From Halomonas sp. BDJS001 (GTDB lineage: Bacteria; Pseudomonadota; Gammaproteobacteria; Pseudomonadales; Halomonadaceae), in contig NZ_CP110535.1 of assembly GCF_026104355.1 (NCBI RefSeq), forward strand, positions 4,154,001-4,218,000: a stretch of 64,000 nucleotides of DNA, in the 5' to 3' direction. This document shows positions 16,843-27,316 of this stretch, in pieces; the stretch's first letter is position 1, and each line of letters opens with the position of its first letter. A program made the position numbers and the translations under genes. The notes beneath the pieces were generated by a model that saw only the letters and a list, made by a program, of their open reading frames with translations, searched no databases and was not told the DNA's origin.

Positions 16843-17702
16843 TACGGGTTGCGCGGGTAGCGGGAGAAGTCCGGGCGGCGCTTTTCGTTAAAGGCGTTAC
16901 GCCCCTCCTGCCCCTCTTCGGTCATATAGAAGAGCATGGTGGCGTTACCCGCCAGCTCCTGCAGCCCGGCTTGCCCATCGCAGTCGGCATTGAGTGCGGC
17001 TTTCAGACAGCGCAGCGCCATGGGGCTATTCTGCAGCATCTCGCGGCACCAGCGTACGCTCTCTTTTTCCAACTCAGCCAGGGGCACCACATGGTTGACC
17101 AGCCCCATTTCAAGCGCTTGGGCGGCATCGTACTGGCGGCATAGGAACCAGATTTCCCGGGCCTTTTTCTGGCCCACAATGCGCGCCATATAAGAGGCGC
17201 CGTAGCCACCATCAAAGGAGCCGACTTTAGGGCCGGTCTGGCCAAAAATGGCGTTATCGGCGGCAATGGTCAGGTCGCACATCATATGCAGCACATGGCC
17301 ACCGCCAATGGCGTAACCCGCCACCATGGCGATAATCGGCTTAGGGCAGGTGCGAATATCGCGCTGGAAGTCCAGCACGTTAAGGTGGTGGGCACCCTCT
17401 TCGTCCTGGTAGCCACCGTAGTCGCCACGGATGCGCTGATCGCCACCGGAGCAGAACGCTTTGTCGCCTGCGCCGGTGAGAATAATCGCACCAATGGCGC
17501 TGTCGTAACGCGCCCGGCTTAGCGCCTGGATCATCTCGCTCACCGTTAGCGGGCGAAAGGCGTTGCGCACCTCGGGGCGGTTGATGGTGATGCGGGCAAT
17601 GCCCTCTTTTGATGTGTGATACAGAATATCCTGATAGTCGTTTGAGTGATCCTGCCACTCAATCGCCGCGTAGAGTTCTGCTTCAGTCAGTCCTTTAATC
17701 AT
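16842..17702 (-). CDS. menB: 1,4-Dihydroxy-2-naphthoyl-CoA synthase
   Basis: The 286-aa crotonase-fold enzyme has oxyanion-hole segments FCSGGDQ and [10 protein letters not shown], the [16 protein letters not shown] loop typical of MenB, and the C-terminal [10 protein letters not shown]. MenB closes the naphthoate ring by an intramolecular Claisen condensation of succinylbenzoyl-CoA. I chose the ATG at 17702 because it gives the expected N-terminus and clears the upstream frdD frame. It begins 34 bp after frdD and is one of the most certain calls in the window. Confidence 0.96.
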   Translation of the reverse strand: MIKGLTEAELYAAIEWQDHSNDYQDILYHTSKEGIARITINRPEVRNAFRPLTVSEMIQALSRARYDSAIGAIILTGAGDKAFCSGGDQRIRGDYGGYQDEEGAHHLNVLDFQRDIRTCPKPIIAMVAGYAIGGGHVLHMMCDLTIAADNAIFGQTGPKVGSFDGGYGASYMARIVGQKKAREIWFLCRQYDAAQALEMGLVNHVVPLAELEKESVRWCREMLQNSPMALRCLKAALNADCDGQAGLQELAGNATMLFYMTEEGQEGRNAFNEKRRPDFSRYPRNP

Positions 17703-17736
17703 GCCAGTCTCTTTTTTTATCTGAACAATGCGCCGT

Positions 17737-18123
17737 TTAGCGAAAGAAACCCGCCACAACAATGCCCAACGCCAAAACACTCAACAGCGCCGCCCCACCG
17801 TACATCAGCTTCTTATTGAGTGTGTCGCTGCCCACGCTGATATCAAACAGTCCATGGCGCAGGCGGTGGGCAGCATGAAATAGCGGCAAGCAGACCACAG
17901 CGCCAATAAACAAAAAGCCCGGCACGCTAAACAGCAGCGAAGATGCCCGCTCATAGCTCAGCGCCTCGGCGGGCAACAGGCCCAGGGGCAGTAGCACGGC
18001 GATAAACAGAATCACAGCAGGTAGAAAGACAGCGAAACAGACACCGCCTGCGCTAAACAGCCCCCACCAAAGCGGTTCATCAAAGGCTTGTTTATGCTGA
18101 ACATCATCTTTGTGCATGTTCAT
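17737..18123 (-). CDS. frdD: Fumarate reductase membrane anchor subunit D
   Basis: The 128-aa protein has three hydrophobic helices. The N-terminal [14 protein letters not shown] and [16 protein letters not shown] segments closely match E. coli FrdD. With FrdC it anchors the FrdAB head to the inner membrane and forms the menaquinol site; this E. coli-like class lacks haem. The ATG at 18123 overlaps the frdC stop (ATGA) and has GGAGG eight bases upstream. Confidence 0.93.
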   Translation of the reverse strand: MNMHKDDVQHKQAFDEPLWWGLFSAGGVCFAVFLPAVILFIAVLLPLGLLPAEALSYERASSLLFSVPGFLFIGAVVCLPLFHAAHRLRHGLFDISVGSDTLNKKLMYGGAALLSVLALGIVVAGFFR

Positions 18124-18521
18124 GCTCCACTCCTCCCCAATAGCCAGAAAAATAGCAGCGTGACCACGACGACACCTGCCCACTGCCCGGCAACAATGGC
18201 CTGATCAGGCATGCTATGCCCGGCGATACGCAGCGGCATTACCCGTGGGAACAGCACAAAGAAGGTGGCGGCATGAAACAGGCTGGCGGCCAGGGCTAGA
18301 AGATTCAGCAGTAGCACAATGGGCGAACCCATAAAGGCGATCCACCCCTGCCAACTCTCCGCCCCTTGCAACAGAGCAACCATACCGGCGAGTAAACAGA
18401 GCGTGAAAAACACCAGCGGTAGCACCGTGGCTTCGCGCAGCATATAGAGTTTAAAAAAGCGGTGTTTTAGCCACCAGTTGCGTTTCAGCGGCGGCAGGCG
18501 TTGCGATGATGATTTATCCAT
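18120..18521 (-). CDS. frdC: Fumarate reductase membrane anchor subunit C
   Basis: The 133-aa, three-helix membrane protein contains the FrdC elements: N-terminal RNWWLKHRFFKLYMLREAT, a central SPIVLLLNLLALAASLFHAATFF helix region with the conserved His, and a VMPLRI loop. It anchors the catalytic subunits and takes part in quinol oxidation. It lies 12 bp after frdB and overlaps frdD by four bases. Confidence 0.93.
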   Translation of the reverse strand: MDKSSSQRLPPLKRNWWLKHRFFKLYMLREATVLPLVFFTLCLLAGMVALLQGAESWQGWIAFMGSPIVLLLNLLALAASLFHAATFFVLFPRVMPLRIAGHSMPDQAIVAGQWAGVVVVTLLFFWLLGRSGA

Positions 18522-18533
18522 GATGTTCCTCCC

Positions 18534-19286
18534 CTACCCTTTAAACAGCGCAATAAGCGTGTGTTTGGCCGCTTCAACCTTGCCCTGATTGACCGCCGCG
18601 GCGGGGTCAACGTGTTTGGGGCAAACCTTGGAGCAGAAGCCCACAAAGGTGCAGCTCCATACCCCGTCGTGGCGGTTAAGCTCGGCCATGCGCTGTTTTT
18701 TGCCGTGGTCTCGGCTGTCCAGGTTGTAACGGTGAGCCAGCGTTAACGCCGCCGGGCCAAGAAACTCCGGATTAAGCCCAAACTGGGGGCAGGCGGAGTA
18801 GCAGAGGCCACAATTAATGCAGTTGGCGAACTGCTTATAGCGGGCGAGCTGTTCGGGTGACTGCTGGTAGGTTTCCGGCGCATTGGGATCCAACGGTTTT
18901 ACCGGGTTATCGTCAATCAGGTAGGGCTTCACCGCCGCCAGGTGCTCAAGGAATATCTCCATGTCCACCACCAAATCCCGCTGCACAGGGAAGTGGGCCA
19001 GCGGCTCGATACGAATTTCGCCCTCATAATCGCGCAAGAAGGTTTTGCAGCCCAGCTTGGGAATGCCGTTCACCATGACCCCGCAGGAGCCACAGATCGC
19101 CATGCGGCACGACCAGCGGTAGCTCAGCGTGCTATCGAGCTGCTCTTTAATGTGGTTGAGGGCATCCAGCAGCGAGGTGCTATCGTCCACCGGCAGTTCG
19201 TACTGCTGCCAATAGGGTTCAGCCGAGCTGTCTGGCAGATAGCGTTTGACGCTAATGTGTTTGGTGCTGATCTGTTGGCTGTTCAT
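18534..19286 (-). CDS. frdB: Fumarate reductase iron-sulfur subunit
   Basis: This 250-aa protein carries the three clusters. The [2Fe-2S] Cys lie at about 60, 65, 68 and 80, and the [4Fe-4S] and [3Fe-4S] Cys fall in [15 protein letters not shown] (about 156-170) and [17 protein letters not shown] (about 212 onward). The spacing and sequence are almost E. coli FrdB-like. It passes electrons from menaquinol in FrdCD to the FAD of FrdA. The ATG overlaps the frdA stop by four bases. Confidence 0.96.
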   Translation of the reverse strand: MNSQQISTKHISVKRYLPDSSAEPYWQQYELPVDDSTSLLDALNHIKEQLDSTLSYRWSCRMAICGSCGVMVNGIPKLGCKTFLRDYEGEIRIEPLAHFPVQRDLVVDMEIFLEHLAAVKPYLIDDNPVKPLDPNAPETYQQSPEQLARYKQFANCINCGLCYSACPQFGLNPEFLGPAALTLAHRYNLDSRDHGKKQRMAELNRHDGVWSCTFVGFCSKVCPKHVDPAAAVNQGKVEAAKHTLIALFKG

Positions 19287-21070
19287 ACCTTGCCCCCCTT
19301 GCCCGCATCGCCATAGGCCCTCTCCGCCGGGGCGGAAAACCGTACATCGACGTCCTGCCAGCGCAGCTCGGCATGGCCATCGCCTTGGTAGAACACCTGG
19401 CTATGCTTGAGGTAGTTAACATCATCGCGCTTCTGCATACCTTCATCCAAGCGCTGGTGGGCGCCGCGGGACTCACGGCGCTCAAGCGCACCCAAACAGG
19501 AGGCTTCGGCAATATCCAGTCCACACTCCAGTTCAAGGCATTCCAGTAACTCGGTATTAAAAATCTTGCTGGTATCGTTAACGCGAACCTTGTTAAAGCG
19601 CGCGCGCAGTTGGCGCATGGTCTCCAGCGAGTGGCGCATGCCCTCTTCGGTGCGGTAAATGCCACAACCGCTCTCCATGGCCTGCACCATGGCGTGCTTG
19701 AGTTCTACCCAGTTCTCCGCACTGCCGGTGCCGTCGCATAACCGCAGTAGCTTGGCTTGCTGACGATCGCCTTGCGCTTCCAGCAGGCGCTCATCGGCCC
19801 ACTCGGTTTGCGCTGCGCGCTTGCTTGCCTGTTCACCGGCCAAGCGGCCAAACACCAGTAGTTCTGTCAGCGAGTTAGAGCCCAATCGATTGGCGCCGTG
19901 CAGACCCACCGAAGCACACTCCCCGGCGGCGTAGAGCCCGGCAATGGAGGTTTCGCACTGTGGATTGGTTTGAATACCGCCCATGGTGTAGTGAACCGCT
20001 GGGCGAATGGGGATGGGCTCTTTCACCGGGTCGACGTTGATATAGGATTTGGCCAGCTCGCAGATAAACGGCAGGCGCTCCAGAATGGTTTTTTCACCCA
20101 AGTGGCGCAGATCAAGATAGACCACATCGCTGTCGCCAAACTTGCCGGTGCGACCCGCCTGCTGCTCCTGCCAGAAGGCCTGGGAGAGCTTGTCCCGCGG
20201 GCCCAGCTCCATATACTTGTTCTCCGGTTTACCCAGCGGCGTTTCCGGGCCAAGGCCATAATCCTGCAGATAACGATAGCCTTCTTTATTGAGCAGAATA
20301 CCGCCTTCGCCCCGGCACGCTTCAGTAATCAAAATGCCGGAGCCGGGTAAGCCTGTGGGGTGATACTGAACAAACTCCATATCGCGCAGCGCCACACCGT
20401 GGCGATAAGCCATCGCCATCCCATCGCCGGTGACAATGCCCGCATTGGTGTTGAAACGGAACAAGCGTCCCGCGCCGCCGGTGGCAAGCACTACTGCTTT
20501 GGCACGCAGCAGGGTCAATTCGCCGGTGGCGATCTGCAGCGCAATCACGCCGATCACCGCGCCCTCATGGACGGCGAGGTCGAGCACGAAGTATTCGTCG
20601 AAACGCTCGATCTCGGGGTATTTCAGCGAGGTCTGAAACAGGGTATGGAGCATATGGAAGCCGGTTTTATCAGCCGCGAACCAGGTGCGGGCCGTTTTCA
20701 TGCCGCCAAAGCGACGCACTTGCACTTGGCCATCTTCCTTGCGGCTCCAGGGGCAGCCCCAGCGCTCCATCTGCACCAGTTCTTGATAGGCATGATGGAC
20801 AAAGTAGTCGACGACGCCCTGCTCAACCAGCCAGTCACCGCCGGACACCGTGTCGTCAAAATGCGCCTGGTGAGTATCCTCGGCACTGGTAACGGCCGCT
20901 GCGCCGCCCTCAGCGGCCACGGTATGGGAGCGCATGGGGTAAACCTTGGAGAGCAGCGCTATGCGCTGGGGAGAGCCCTGCTCCTTGGCTTGTTCAGCAG
21001 CCCCGATAGCCGCGCGCAAGCCCGCCCCACCCCCACCAACAATGACGATATCGAAATCTCGCTGCTGCAT
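19283..21070 (-). CDS. frdA: Fumarate reductase flavoprotein subunit
   Basis: The 595-aa flavoprotein has the dinucleotide fold GGGGAG at residues 12-17, the covalent-FAD His at about 49 in [11 protein letters not shown], the [17 protein letters not shown] region, and active-site stretches including [14 protein letters not shown] and [11 protein letters not shown]. It reduces fumarate to succinate at the cytoplasmic face. The ATG at 21070 is chosen because AAGGGG lies six bases upstream and the N-terminus then matches the family. FrdA rather than SdhA is supported by the FrdC/FrdD-type anchors and the menaquinone genes in the same operon. An FNR-like site lies 117 bp upstream. Confidence 0.96.
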   Translation of the reverse strand: MQQRDFDIVIVGGGGAGLRAAIGAAEQAKEQGSPQRIALLSKVYPMRSHTVAAEGGAAAVTSAEDTHQAHFDDTVSGGDWLVEQGVVDYFVHHAYQELVQMERWGCPWSRKEDGQVQVRRFGGMKTARTWFAADKTGFHMLHTLFQTSLKYPEIERFDEYFVLDLAVHEGAVIGVIALQIATGELTLLRAKAVVLATGGAGRLFRFNTNAGIVTGDGMAMAYRHGVALRDMEFVQYHPTGLPGSGILITEACRGEGGILLNKEGYRYLQDYGLGPETPLGKPENKYMELGPRDKLSQAFWQEQQAGRTGKFGDSDVVYLDLRHLGEKTILERLPFICELAKSYINVDPVKEPIPIRPAVHYTMGGIQTNPQCETSIAGLYAAGECASVGLHGANRLGSNSLTELLVFGRLAGEQASKRAAQTEWADERLLEAQGDRQQAKLLRLCDGTGSAENWVELKHAMVQAMESGCGIYRTEEGMRHSLETMRQLRARFNKVRVNDTSKIFNTELLECLELECGLDIAEASCLGALERRESRGAHQRLDEGMQKRDDVNYLKHSQVFYQGDGHAELRWQDVDVRFSAPAERAYGDAGKGGKV

Positions 21071-21186
21071 GACAACCCCTTCCATTAGCCAAGTCAAAGG
21101 TGGTACCGGCGACACTCTTCGGTGCCCTTTCATCACTCCAACTTACCACGCCTATGACAGGCCCTGCTCATTAGTCGAAAGAACTA

Positions 21187-21200
21187 TTGACGTGCGTCAA
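21187..21200. promoter_or_regulatory. FNR/ANR-like box in the frd promoter region
   Basis: The sequence TTGAC-GTGC-GTCAA is a perfect 5-4-5 palindrome and matches the FNR/ANR consensus TTGAT-N4-ATCAA except for a symmetric T-to-C change. It lies 117-130 bp upstream of the frdA ATG and about 140 bp upstream of the divergent transporter. Oxygen-responsive activation of frd by such a site is well established in E. coli; here it is an inference. Confidence 0.55.
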
Positions 21201-21339
21201 GCAAGTGGAAAATCGAGCCGGTATTGCTGTTCCCCCCGCGCCGCAGCACCTACTCTTCAAGCCACTCACTGCAGGCAGATGGCTGCCTACCAAACGACAA
21301 AGAAGACCTTACTGCAAAAACTGAAGAGAGAGGTGCCGC

Positions 21340-22808
21340 ATGACGACCAATGCTCAACCCTCACCGCGATGGAAACTGTTAGCGCCGCTTGCAGTCGCTA
21401 TCATCGTCGCGCTGATACCCACGCCCCCGGGGCTTGCCCCTCATGCATGGTATTTTTTCGCCGTTTTCCTCGGCTGCGTAGTGGGCTTGATTCTTGAACC
21501 GCTACCGGGCGCAGTGGTGGGCCTAATCGGAGTCACTCTGGTCGCACTGCTTTCTCGATGGGTGCTGTACTCTCCGGAACAACTGGCCGCTGATGGGTTT
21601 AATGCCGCTAACCAGGCCTTTTCGTGGGCGGTGTCGGGCTTTACCAACTCGACGGTATGGCTGATTTTTGGTGCCTTTATGTTTGCCTTGGGGTATGAAA
21701 AAACCGGCCTTGGTAGGCGGATATCGCTCTGGCTGGTCAAAGCAATGGGCAAGCGCACCTTAACCCTGGGTTATGCGGTGATGATTGCCGATGGCATTCT
21801 GGCGCCGTTTACGCCTTCCAATACGGCGCGCAGTGCGGGCACGATCTTCCCCGTGATTCGTAACCTGCCGCCGCTTTACGACTCCCACCCCAACGACCCC
21901 AGCATGAAACGCATGGGCAGCTTTCTGATGTGGACAGCGTTGGCGTCTACTTGCGTCACCAGTTCGCTATTTTTGACCGCCCTGGCGCCCAATCTGTTGG
22001 CGATCGCGTTAACCGAAAGCACCACCGGTATCCAGGTCAATTGGGGGCAGTGGTTTATGGCAGTAGCACCTGCCGGCATTCTGCTGCTTCTGCTGGTGCC
22101 GCTGCTGAGCTACTGGCTATGCGCACCCGAAGTGAAAGCAGGCAGTGAAATCTCCGACTGGGCGCGGCAGGAGTTAACCAAGCTAGGGGCACTGACCCGT
22201 CATGAAATCATGCTGGTCATGATGGTGGTGACTGCCCTGATGCTGTGGATTTTCGCGGGCGACATTATCTCTGGATCGCTGGTAGGTCTACTGGTGATCT
22301 GCGGCATGCTGTTAACCGGCATTGTGACCTGGAGCGATATTCTCGATAACCGAGCCGCCTGGAATACCTTTGTATGGTTTGCCACTCTGGTGGCGCTCGC
22401 GGGCGTCTCAGCCAGGTGGGATTCGTTAACTGGTTTGGCGGTGTGGTCGGCGGGCAGATAAGCCACTTCAATCCGCTGATGGCCATGGTGGCACTGGTGG
22501 TTATCTTCTACCTACTGCACTACTTCTTTGCCAGCGTAACGGCCCACGTTACCGCCCTGCTGCCGGTGATCCTGGCGGCGGCATCGGGCATTGCCGGGCT
22601 GGATATGCAGATGTTTATCCTGCTGCTACTCCCCACACTCGGCTTTATGGGCATTCTTACTCCCTACGGCACGGGCCCAAGCCCGGTTTACTATGGCAGC
22701 GGCTACCTACCCAGCGCGCTGTTCTGGCGGCTAGGAGTCATCTTCGGGCTGCTGTTCCTGGTGGTTTGGCTGGTGATCGGCCTGCCCTGGTTAATGGTGA
22801 TCAGCTGA
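21340..22808 (+). pseudogene. DASS/CitT-type dicarboxylate:sodium symporter or antiporter, one-base frameshift
   Basis: Codons 1-355 encode the N-terminal two-thirds of a CitT/TtdT-like transporter (APFTPSNTARSAG motif near residue 150). The reading then shifts by one base at about 22403-22406, and the remaining 135 residues continue in another frame (QVGFVNWFG through a second substrate loop FMGILTPYGTGPSPVYY). Restoring one G would give about 489 aa, the usual length, with an expected ALAGGLSQVG join. The family exchanges C4-dicarboxylates, tartrate or citrate, often for succinate. Divergent placement from frdABCD suggests fumarate or malate uptake with succinate export. Either a recent inactivation or a sequence error; both halves otherwise look intact. 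Confidence 0.85.
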
Positions 22809-22814
22809 TAAACA

Positions 22815-23573
22815 TTAGCCTAGCGTGCGATACCAGGCATTGAGCTGCTGAGCAATCATCCCCGGTTGCTCAGCATGAAGATTGTGGCCCCCTTCCAGCG
22901 TGATATGGCGCAGGTGCGGGGCCATCGTTGCTAGATGAGTCGCCAGGGTGTGAAACTTGGCATCCCGCTGGCCCGAAAAATAGCTGACCGGCAGGCGGGT
23001 ATTTTCCAGCCACTGCCAAAACGAGGGCTGTTGCCCCAAGGACGTTGACCGCAGCATTTGGGCGACGGCTGGCCCACGGTTCGCCAGGCGACGTTGAATC
23101 TGCCGACGCCGCTGGGCCTCCGTGAGATCGGCAAACACCGGCTGCTGATACCAATCGATAAGTACGTCCTCCAACGGTTCCTGCTCAAAGCGAAGCGCCC
23201 AGCGTTCATCATGAGCAATACGGCCAGCACGCTCACTGGCGGATAAACCAGGGTGAGCGCTCTCCAGCCAAAGCGCTTCCAGCCCCGACGGTTGGCGGCT
23301 GGCGTGGTACAGCGCCAAACGACCACCCAGGGAGTAGCCCAGCAAGCAGTAACGGCTTACACCGCGGGTTATCAGCATATCGCTCAGCCAGTGATGAAAC
23401 GCCTCAAAAGAGGTTACCTGCACCTGATGATTCTGGCCGTGCCCAGGTAAGTCCAGCGCGAGGCAGTTAATACCTTCCAAGTCAGCGATGACCTCAACCC
23501 AGTCCTGACCATTGCCCAACAAGCCGTGGAGCAGCACCAGGGTAGGCGCCTGCTTGTGGGGCTTACAGCTCAC
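22815..23573 (-). CDS. menH: 2-Succinyl-6-hydroxy-2,4-cyclohexadiene-1-carboxylate synthase
   Basis: This 252-aa alpha/beta hydrolase has [12 protein letters not shown] at the oxyanion strand, nucleophile Ser in GYSLGG, Asp in SGQRDAKF and His in GGHNLHAE. MenH eliminates pyruvate from the MenD product. I chose the GTG at 23573: GAGGG lies seven bases upstream, it overlaps the end of menD by 11 bases, and the resulting length equals that of E. coli MenH. The longer frame would run deep inside menD. It is the last gene of the doxX-menF-menD-menH operon. Confidence 0.9.
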   Translation of the reverse strand: MSCKPHKQAPTLVLLHGLLGNGQDWVEVIADLEGINCLALDLPGHGQNHQVQVTSFEAFHHWLSDMLITRGVSRYCLLGYSLGGRLALYHASRQPSGLEALWLESAHPGLSASERAGRIAHDERWALRFEQEPLEDVLIDWYQQPVFADLTEAQRRRQIQRRLANRGPAVAQMLRSTSLGQQPSFWQWLENTRLPVSYFSGQRDAKFHTLATHLATMAPHLRHITLEGGHNLHAEQPGMIAQQLNAWYRTLG

Positions 23574-25314
23574 GCGACGTCCCTCGAATCGCTGCGCCAA
23601 ACAACTTGAGATCATCAGCGACCTGTTGGTGGGGCACGTTAACCTCAATCAACGTAACGCCCGACTCTAACGCCTGGGTATAAGCCGCCGTAAAGGCTTC
23701 CAAGGAACTGGGCGCCGAGTAGCCAAGCCCAAACATCCTGGCGGCATACTCGAAGTTAAGCCCATGTGGCTGGCGATAATAGCGCTCCAGCAGTTCCCCC
23801 TCTTTGGGCACCGGCAGCATATGAAAAATACTACCGCCATCATTATTGAGGATAACCACCACTAGGGGCTGGGTGGTCTGCTTTAACAGCGCTAGGCTAT
23901 TGAGATCATGCAGTGCGCTGGTATCTCCCAGCACAATGGTCGTAGGTGCTGAGCATGTGCAGCTGACGCCATAGGCCGTGGCGATTAAGCCATCAATGCC
24001 AGACGCGCCGCGATTGGCCAACACCCGCAGCGGCATTTGGCGGTGTGTTCCCAGCATATTCATCAGCCTTGCAGGCAGACTGTTACCGATAAACAGCTGC
24101 CCTTCCACCCGTTGCGCTAGCAGGTGGCAAACACCCAGCTCTGAGAAGGCCGCGCACTGCTCCTCTACAAATTGGCTGGTGCGGCGCTGAAGGCTACCCA
24201 ACTGATGCCAAGGCGCTTGTTCGGGGATTTTCGGCAAGCCAGCTATAAAATCCGCGGGCGAGCTTATCAACCAGCGCTTAACGCAGTAATCAGGATCCAG
24301 CCGTTGGGGCAGCGGATCAACCAGCCAGACATCCTGCCAGGGCTGATGGGCAATAAACTGCGTGAGCCGCTTGGAAATTAGCCGACCGCCAAACTGCAGC
24401 AGCACCTCTGCCTTAGCCAGTTCCGCGCTAAAGCGTTCGTCATGGAGCGCCAGATCAAAATGGATTAGGTTATAAGGATCAAAACGCACCTGGCTCTGCA
24501 CATCCGCCAGTAGTGGCCAGCCCAGTTGCTTGGCGAGCGCCACCACTTGCTGCGCCTGCTGCGGGTCATCAATGCTACCCGCGACGATAATTCCGCGCTG
24601 CTGGGCAAATGCTTCCCATACGTCACTAAGCGCTGGAATGGTGGTGCGGGTCTGTATATCCCCCCATGACCAGTCACTCCACGGCGTGGAGTTCGTCAGC
24701 CAGCGCCCCAGCGGGGCGAGATAGTCACTGGCATCCACCAAACATTCGCCGGGGTAAAGGGGCTCGCGGTAACGACAGTTGATATGGATGGAGCCAGGGG
24801 TGCGGCGCTGCTGATCAACCGCTTGATCAATCGTGCTAAGGAGAAACGCTGCTTTTATCTCAGCATCGGGCGCTGGCAAGTCGTGGTGAACAATGGTGTG
24901 GCGGGAGAAGATATCCCGTTGGTCAATGGCCTGATTGCTGCCGTTATCCAGCAGCTCAATGGGTCGGTCAGCGGAGAGCACAATCAGCGGTACGCCAAGC
25001 AAATTAGCTTCCACCACTGCCGGGTAGAGGTTGGCCACGGCGGTGCCGGAAGTCGTAATCACCACCACGGGGCGATGACTGCCCCGGGCAATACCCAGTG
25101 CCATAAACCCCAGCCCGCGCTCGTCAAAATGGCAGTGGCAGCAAAGCCCCACATGCTCGCTGGCGGCCATGGTCAGCGGCGATGAGCGCGAGCCGGGCGC
25201 CAGCACCACATCACGCACGCCTAAGCGATAAAGCTCCTCCAGCATTAGCGCCGACCAAACATGATTAAAGGTAGCGTGCGCTTGCGCAAAACCGCTCGAT
25301 GTAGAAGCTGTCAT
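23563..25314 (-). CDS. menD: SEPHCHC synthase (thiamine-diphosphate enzyme)
   Basis: The 583-aa ThDP enzyme has the N-terminal [14 protein letters not shown] motif, the Glu-containing [12 protein letters not shown] segment, and the ThDP/magnesium motif [15 protein letters not shown] with NNDGGSIF. MenD joins isochorismate and 2-oxoglutarate with loss of CO2. It starts five bases after the menF stop and overlaps menH. The assignment is unambiguous. Confidence 0.96.
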   Translation of the reverse strand: MTASTSSGFAQAHATFNHVWSALMLEELYRLGVRDVVLAPGSRSSPLTMAASEHVGLCCHCHFDERGLGFMALGIARGSHRPVVVITTSGTAVANLYPAVVEANLLGVPLIVLSADRPIELLDNGSNQAIDQRDIFSRHTIVHHDLPAPDAEIKAAFLLSTIDQAVDQQRRTPGSIHINCRYREPLYPGECLVDASDYLAPLGRWLTNSTPWSDWSWGDIQTRTTIPALSDVWEAFAQQRGIIVAGSIDDPQQAQQVVALAKQLGWPLLADVQSQVRFDPYNLIHFDLALHDERFSAELAKAEVLLQFGGRLISKRLTQFIAHQPWQDVWLVDPLPQRLDPDYCVKRWLISSPADFIAGLPKIPEQAPWHQLGSLQRRTSQFVEEQCAAFSELGVCHLLAQRVEGQLFIGNSLPARLMNMLGTHRQMPLRVLANRGASGIDGLIATAYGVSCTCSAPTTIVLGDTSALHDLNSLALLKQTTQPLVVVILNNDGGSIFHMLPVPKEGELLERYYRQPHGLNFEYAARMFGLGYSAPSSLEAFTAAYTQALESGVTLIEVNVPHQQVADDLKLFGAAIRGTSREL

Positions 25315-25319
25315 ATGTG

Positions 25320-26642
25320 TTATCCCATTCCTAGCAGCGACATAATATCGGCGATTTTACTGTCCAGCTCCCGCCACTCTTCGTCCGGCTGGGAGCCCGC
25401 CACAATGCCAGCACCGGCATAGAGCCGGATCATTTCTGAATCGATATGGGCGCAACGAATAGTCACGGCGAGGTCGCTACTGGCGTGGCTGATTCTCCCG
25501 AACACCCCTGAATACCAACCGCGTTGATGGCGCTCATGCTGACGAATAAACGTTAGCGCTGACTCGCGAGGAACGCCGCCCACCGCCGGAGTCGGTGGCA
25601 GTGAGGAGAGCAAAGAGTGGTCGGTGACGCTATGGTGTAATTCGGCGTGGATCAGTCGGCGAATATGCTGCACCGAGCGCAGCTTAACAATATGCGCCTC
25701 ACCCATTTGGACTTGTGAAGAAAGCTGCTCAAGCTGGGCCAAGATTTGCTGATAAACGCACTGATTTTCCAGCGTGTTTTTCTTATCTGCCAGTAGCTCA
25801 GCGGCAAACGCCAGATCTTGCTCGGCGTCACGCCCACGGCGCGTCGTGCCTGCCAGCGCCTCGGTGGTTAAGTGCCGACCGTCACGCTTATATAACTGCT
25901 CCGGCGGACAGCCGATAAACGCCTCATGGGGTGTCAACTGGATGCCAAAGTGAAAACAGTCAGCGGCACCGGCCTGCCAGCGTGACAATAGCGCCCAAGG
26001 GTTAGGCGTTTCAGGTGTTGTCAGGCGAGTTTCACGAGAAAGCACCACCTTGGGCGTATGCACTAGGTGGTCGGGGTTCGTCACCAGCCCCACCCAAGCC
26101 GCCCACTCCTGTTGACTGGGGCAGTCTTCACGCTGGTAAACCAGAGGCTGCAAACGAGGCAGCGGCTGCTCTGCTGCCAAGGCGGCTAAACAGGCATGAG
26201 CCTGGGCGATTTCGGCACTGGGGCAGCGGTCATCGAAACGTAGATTCAGTGACAGCGTCGCGCCTCCTTGGTGACGTTTAAGCTCGATACGCGGCAGCAC
26301 AAAGTGGAAGGCAGGAAAGTGCTCCCACCCCGGCGTACCAGGGTCGAAGGCCATACCGCCAAAAAAGTCGGGCTGCTGGCCACCGATATCGATCAGCGCA
26401 GCAAGATCAGCCTCCAGTGCCGCTAGTGAATCAAAAGCGTTAACAGCCCCCAGCACCACATACTCAACGGCCCCCACATCACGTGATTGCCAGTAGAGAC
26501 GGGGATAAACGCTCTGCATGTTTAGCCACCCCATCATGTCGTTCACCTGACACGGGGTACTTAAGCGGATAACCCCTTTTTGAGCGGCATCACAAAGCGT
26601 AGCAAGCTGATGCCTGAGGGCTTCAATAGGGTTAGAGTGCAT
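25320..26642 (-). CDS. menF: Isochorismate synthase, menaquinone-specific
   Basis: The 440-aa chorismate-binding enzyme has a C-terminal catalytic domain containing [22 protein letters not shown], the [11 protein letters not shown] motif, the GWYSGVFG loop and the [14 protein letters not shown] end signature shared by MenF, EntC and anthranilate synthase. Context (menD immediately downstream) selects MenF. It converts chorismate to isochorismate, the committed step. AGG lies six bases before the ATG. It follows doxX by 28 bp in the same direction. Confidence 0.94.
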   Translation of the reverse strand: MHSNPIEALRHQLATLCDAAQKGVIRLSTPCQVNDMMGWLNMQSVYPRLYWQSRDVGAVEYVVLGAVNAFDSLAALEADLAALIDIGGQQPDFFGGMAFDPGTPGWEHFPAFHFVLPRIELKRHQGGATLSLNLRFDDRCPSAEIAQAHACLAALAAEQPLPRLQPLVYQREDCPSQQEWAAWVGLVTNPDHLVHTPKVVLSRETRLTTPETPNPWALLSRWQAGAADCFHFGIQLTPHEAFIGCPPEQLYKRDGRHLTTEALAGTTRRGRDAEQDLAFAAELLADKKNTLENQCVYQQILAQLEQLSSQVQMGEAHIVKLRSVQHIRRLIHAELHHSVTDHSLLSSLPPTPAVGGVPRESALTFIRQHERHQRGWYSGVFGRISHASSDLAVTIRCAHIDSEMIRLYAGAGIVAGSQPDEEWRELDSKIADIMSLLGMG

Positions 26643-26670
26643 AGTTCGCCTGTTAGGCCAGCATTTTCAA

Positions 26671-27174
26671 TTACTTGCTGACGACCGCTGGGTACCTTAA
26701 GCCTAGCTTATCTTTAATATAGGGTAGCACCCAGCGATCGCCGCCAAGCCGACCGGCATTGGCGCCTGCTACCAGCAAAAAGAACGTCAGTGCAATCATC
26801 CATGGATTGGTAGACACCGTGCCCGCCATCAAAAAGGACATGTTCATCACAATGGCGAAAAACGCAGCAAACGAGGTCAACACACCAACGATTAAACCCA
26901 GGCCAACCAACATCTCCCCTAGCGGTATAATGACGTTAATAACATCCGCATAGGGCAGCGCGAAATTCTCAAGGAAGGCGACATAATTAGGGTAAACCGC
27001 ACTTCCTTCTCGCATCACGGGATTGGCCACGGCATTGCTTAGAAAGCCTTCGGCATTAAAACCACCGGTTATCTTACCGATGCCAAGCGTCAGCCAAGTG
27101 ATGCCTAAATAGAGCCGTAGCAGTAACCAAACTACCGCCATATATTTGTTATGTCTAAATAAGTCGCCAATCAT
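26671..27174 (-). CDS. DoxX-family membrane protein
   Basis: The 167-aa protein has four hydrophobic helices and the DoxX/DoxD pattern (LLRLYLGITWLTLGIGKITGG, then PLGEMLVGLGLIVGVLT). AGGAG lies eight bases before the ATG at 27174; a GTG one codon earlier is possible. The family includes the quinone-reducing thiosulfate oxidoreductase subunit DoxD, and many members of unknown function. It is the first gene of the men operon and shares a divergent promoter region with menA, which makes a link to quinone chemistry attractive, but no activity can be read from sequence. Confidence 0.88.
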   Translation of the reverse strand: MIGDLFRHNKYMAVVWLLLRLYLGITWLTLGIGKITGGFNAEGFLSNAVANPVMREGSAVYPNYVAFLENFALPYADVINVIIPLGEMLVGLGLIVGVLTSFAAFFAIVMNMSFLMAGTVSTNPWMIALTFFLLVAGANAGRLGGDRWVLPYIKDKLGLRYPAVVSK

Positions 27175-27232
27175 CACGTAAACTCCTACTCAAGGGATTG
27201 TTGCAGTGTGGAGCAAGATGACGCGGCATAGT

Positions 27233-27246
27233 TTGACGTAGATCTA
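27233..27246. promoter_or_regulatory. FNR/ANR-like box between doxX-menFDH and menA
   Basis: TTGAC-GTAG-ATCTA matches the TTGAT-N4-ATCAA consensus at eight of ten informative bases and shares TTGACGT with the box upstream of frdA. It lies 59 bp ahead of the doxX ATG and 41-71 bp ahead of the two possible menA starts, so it could act on both divergent units. Confidence 0.4.
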
Positions 27247-27316
27247 CTTTTTAGCACTTAATCATACATTGCCGAATGTTTATTAAATGACAACGGTCAA
27301 CAGGAATATCGACGCA

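Noticed and set aside
20360-21088. Long open frame (242 codons) on the plus strand opposite frdA
   Set aside because: It is the mirror frame of a highly conserved gene in GC-rich DNA, with no ribosome site or recognisable domain.
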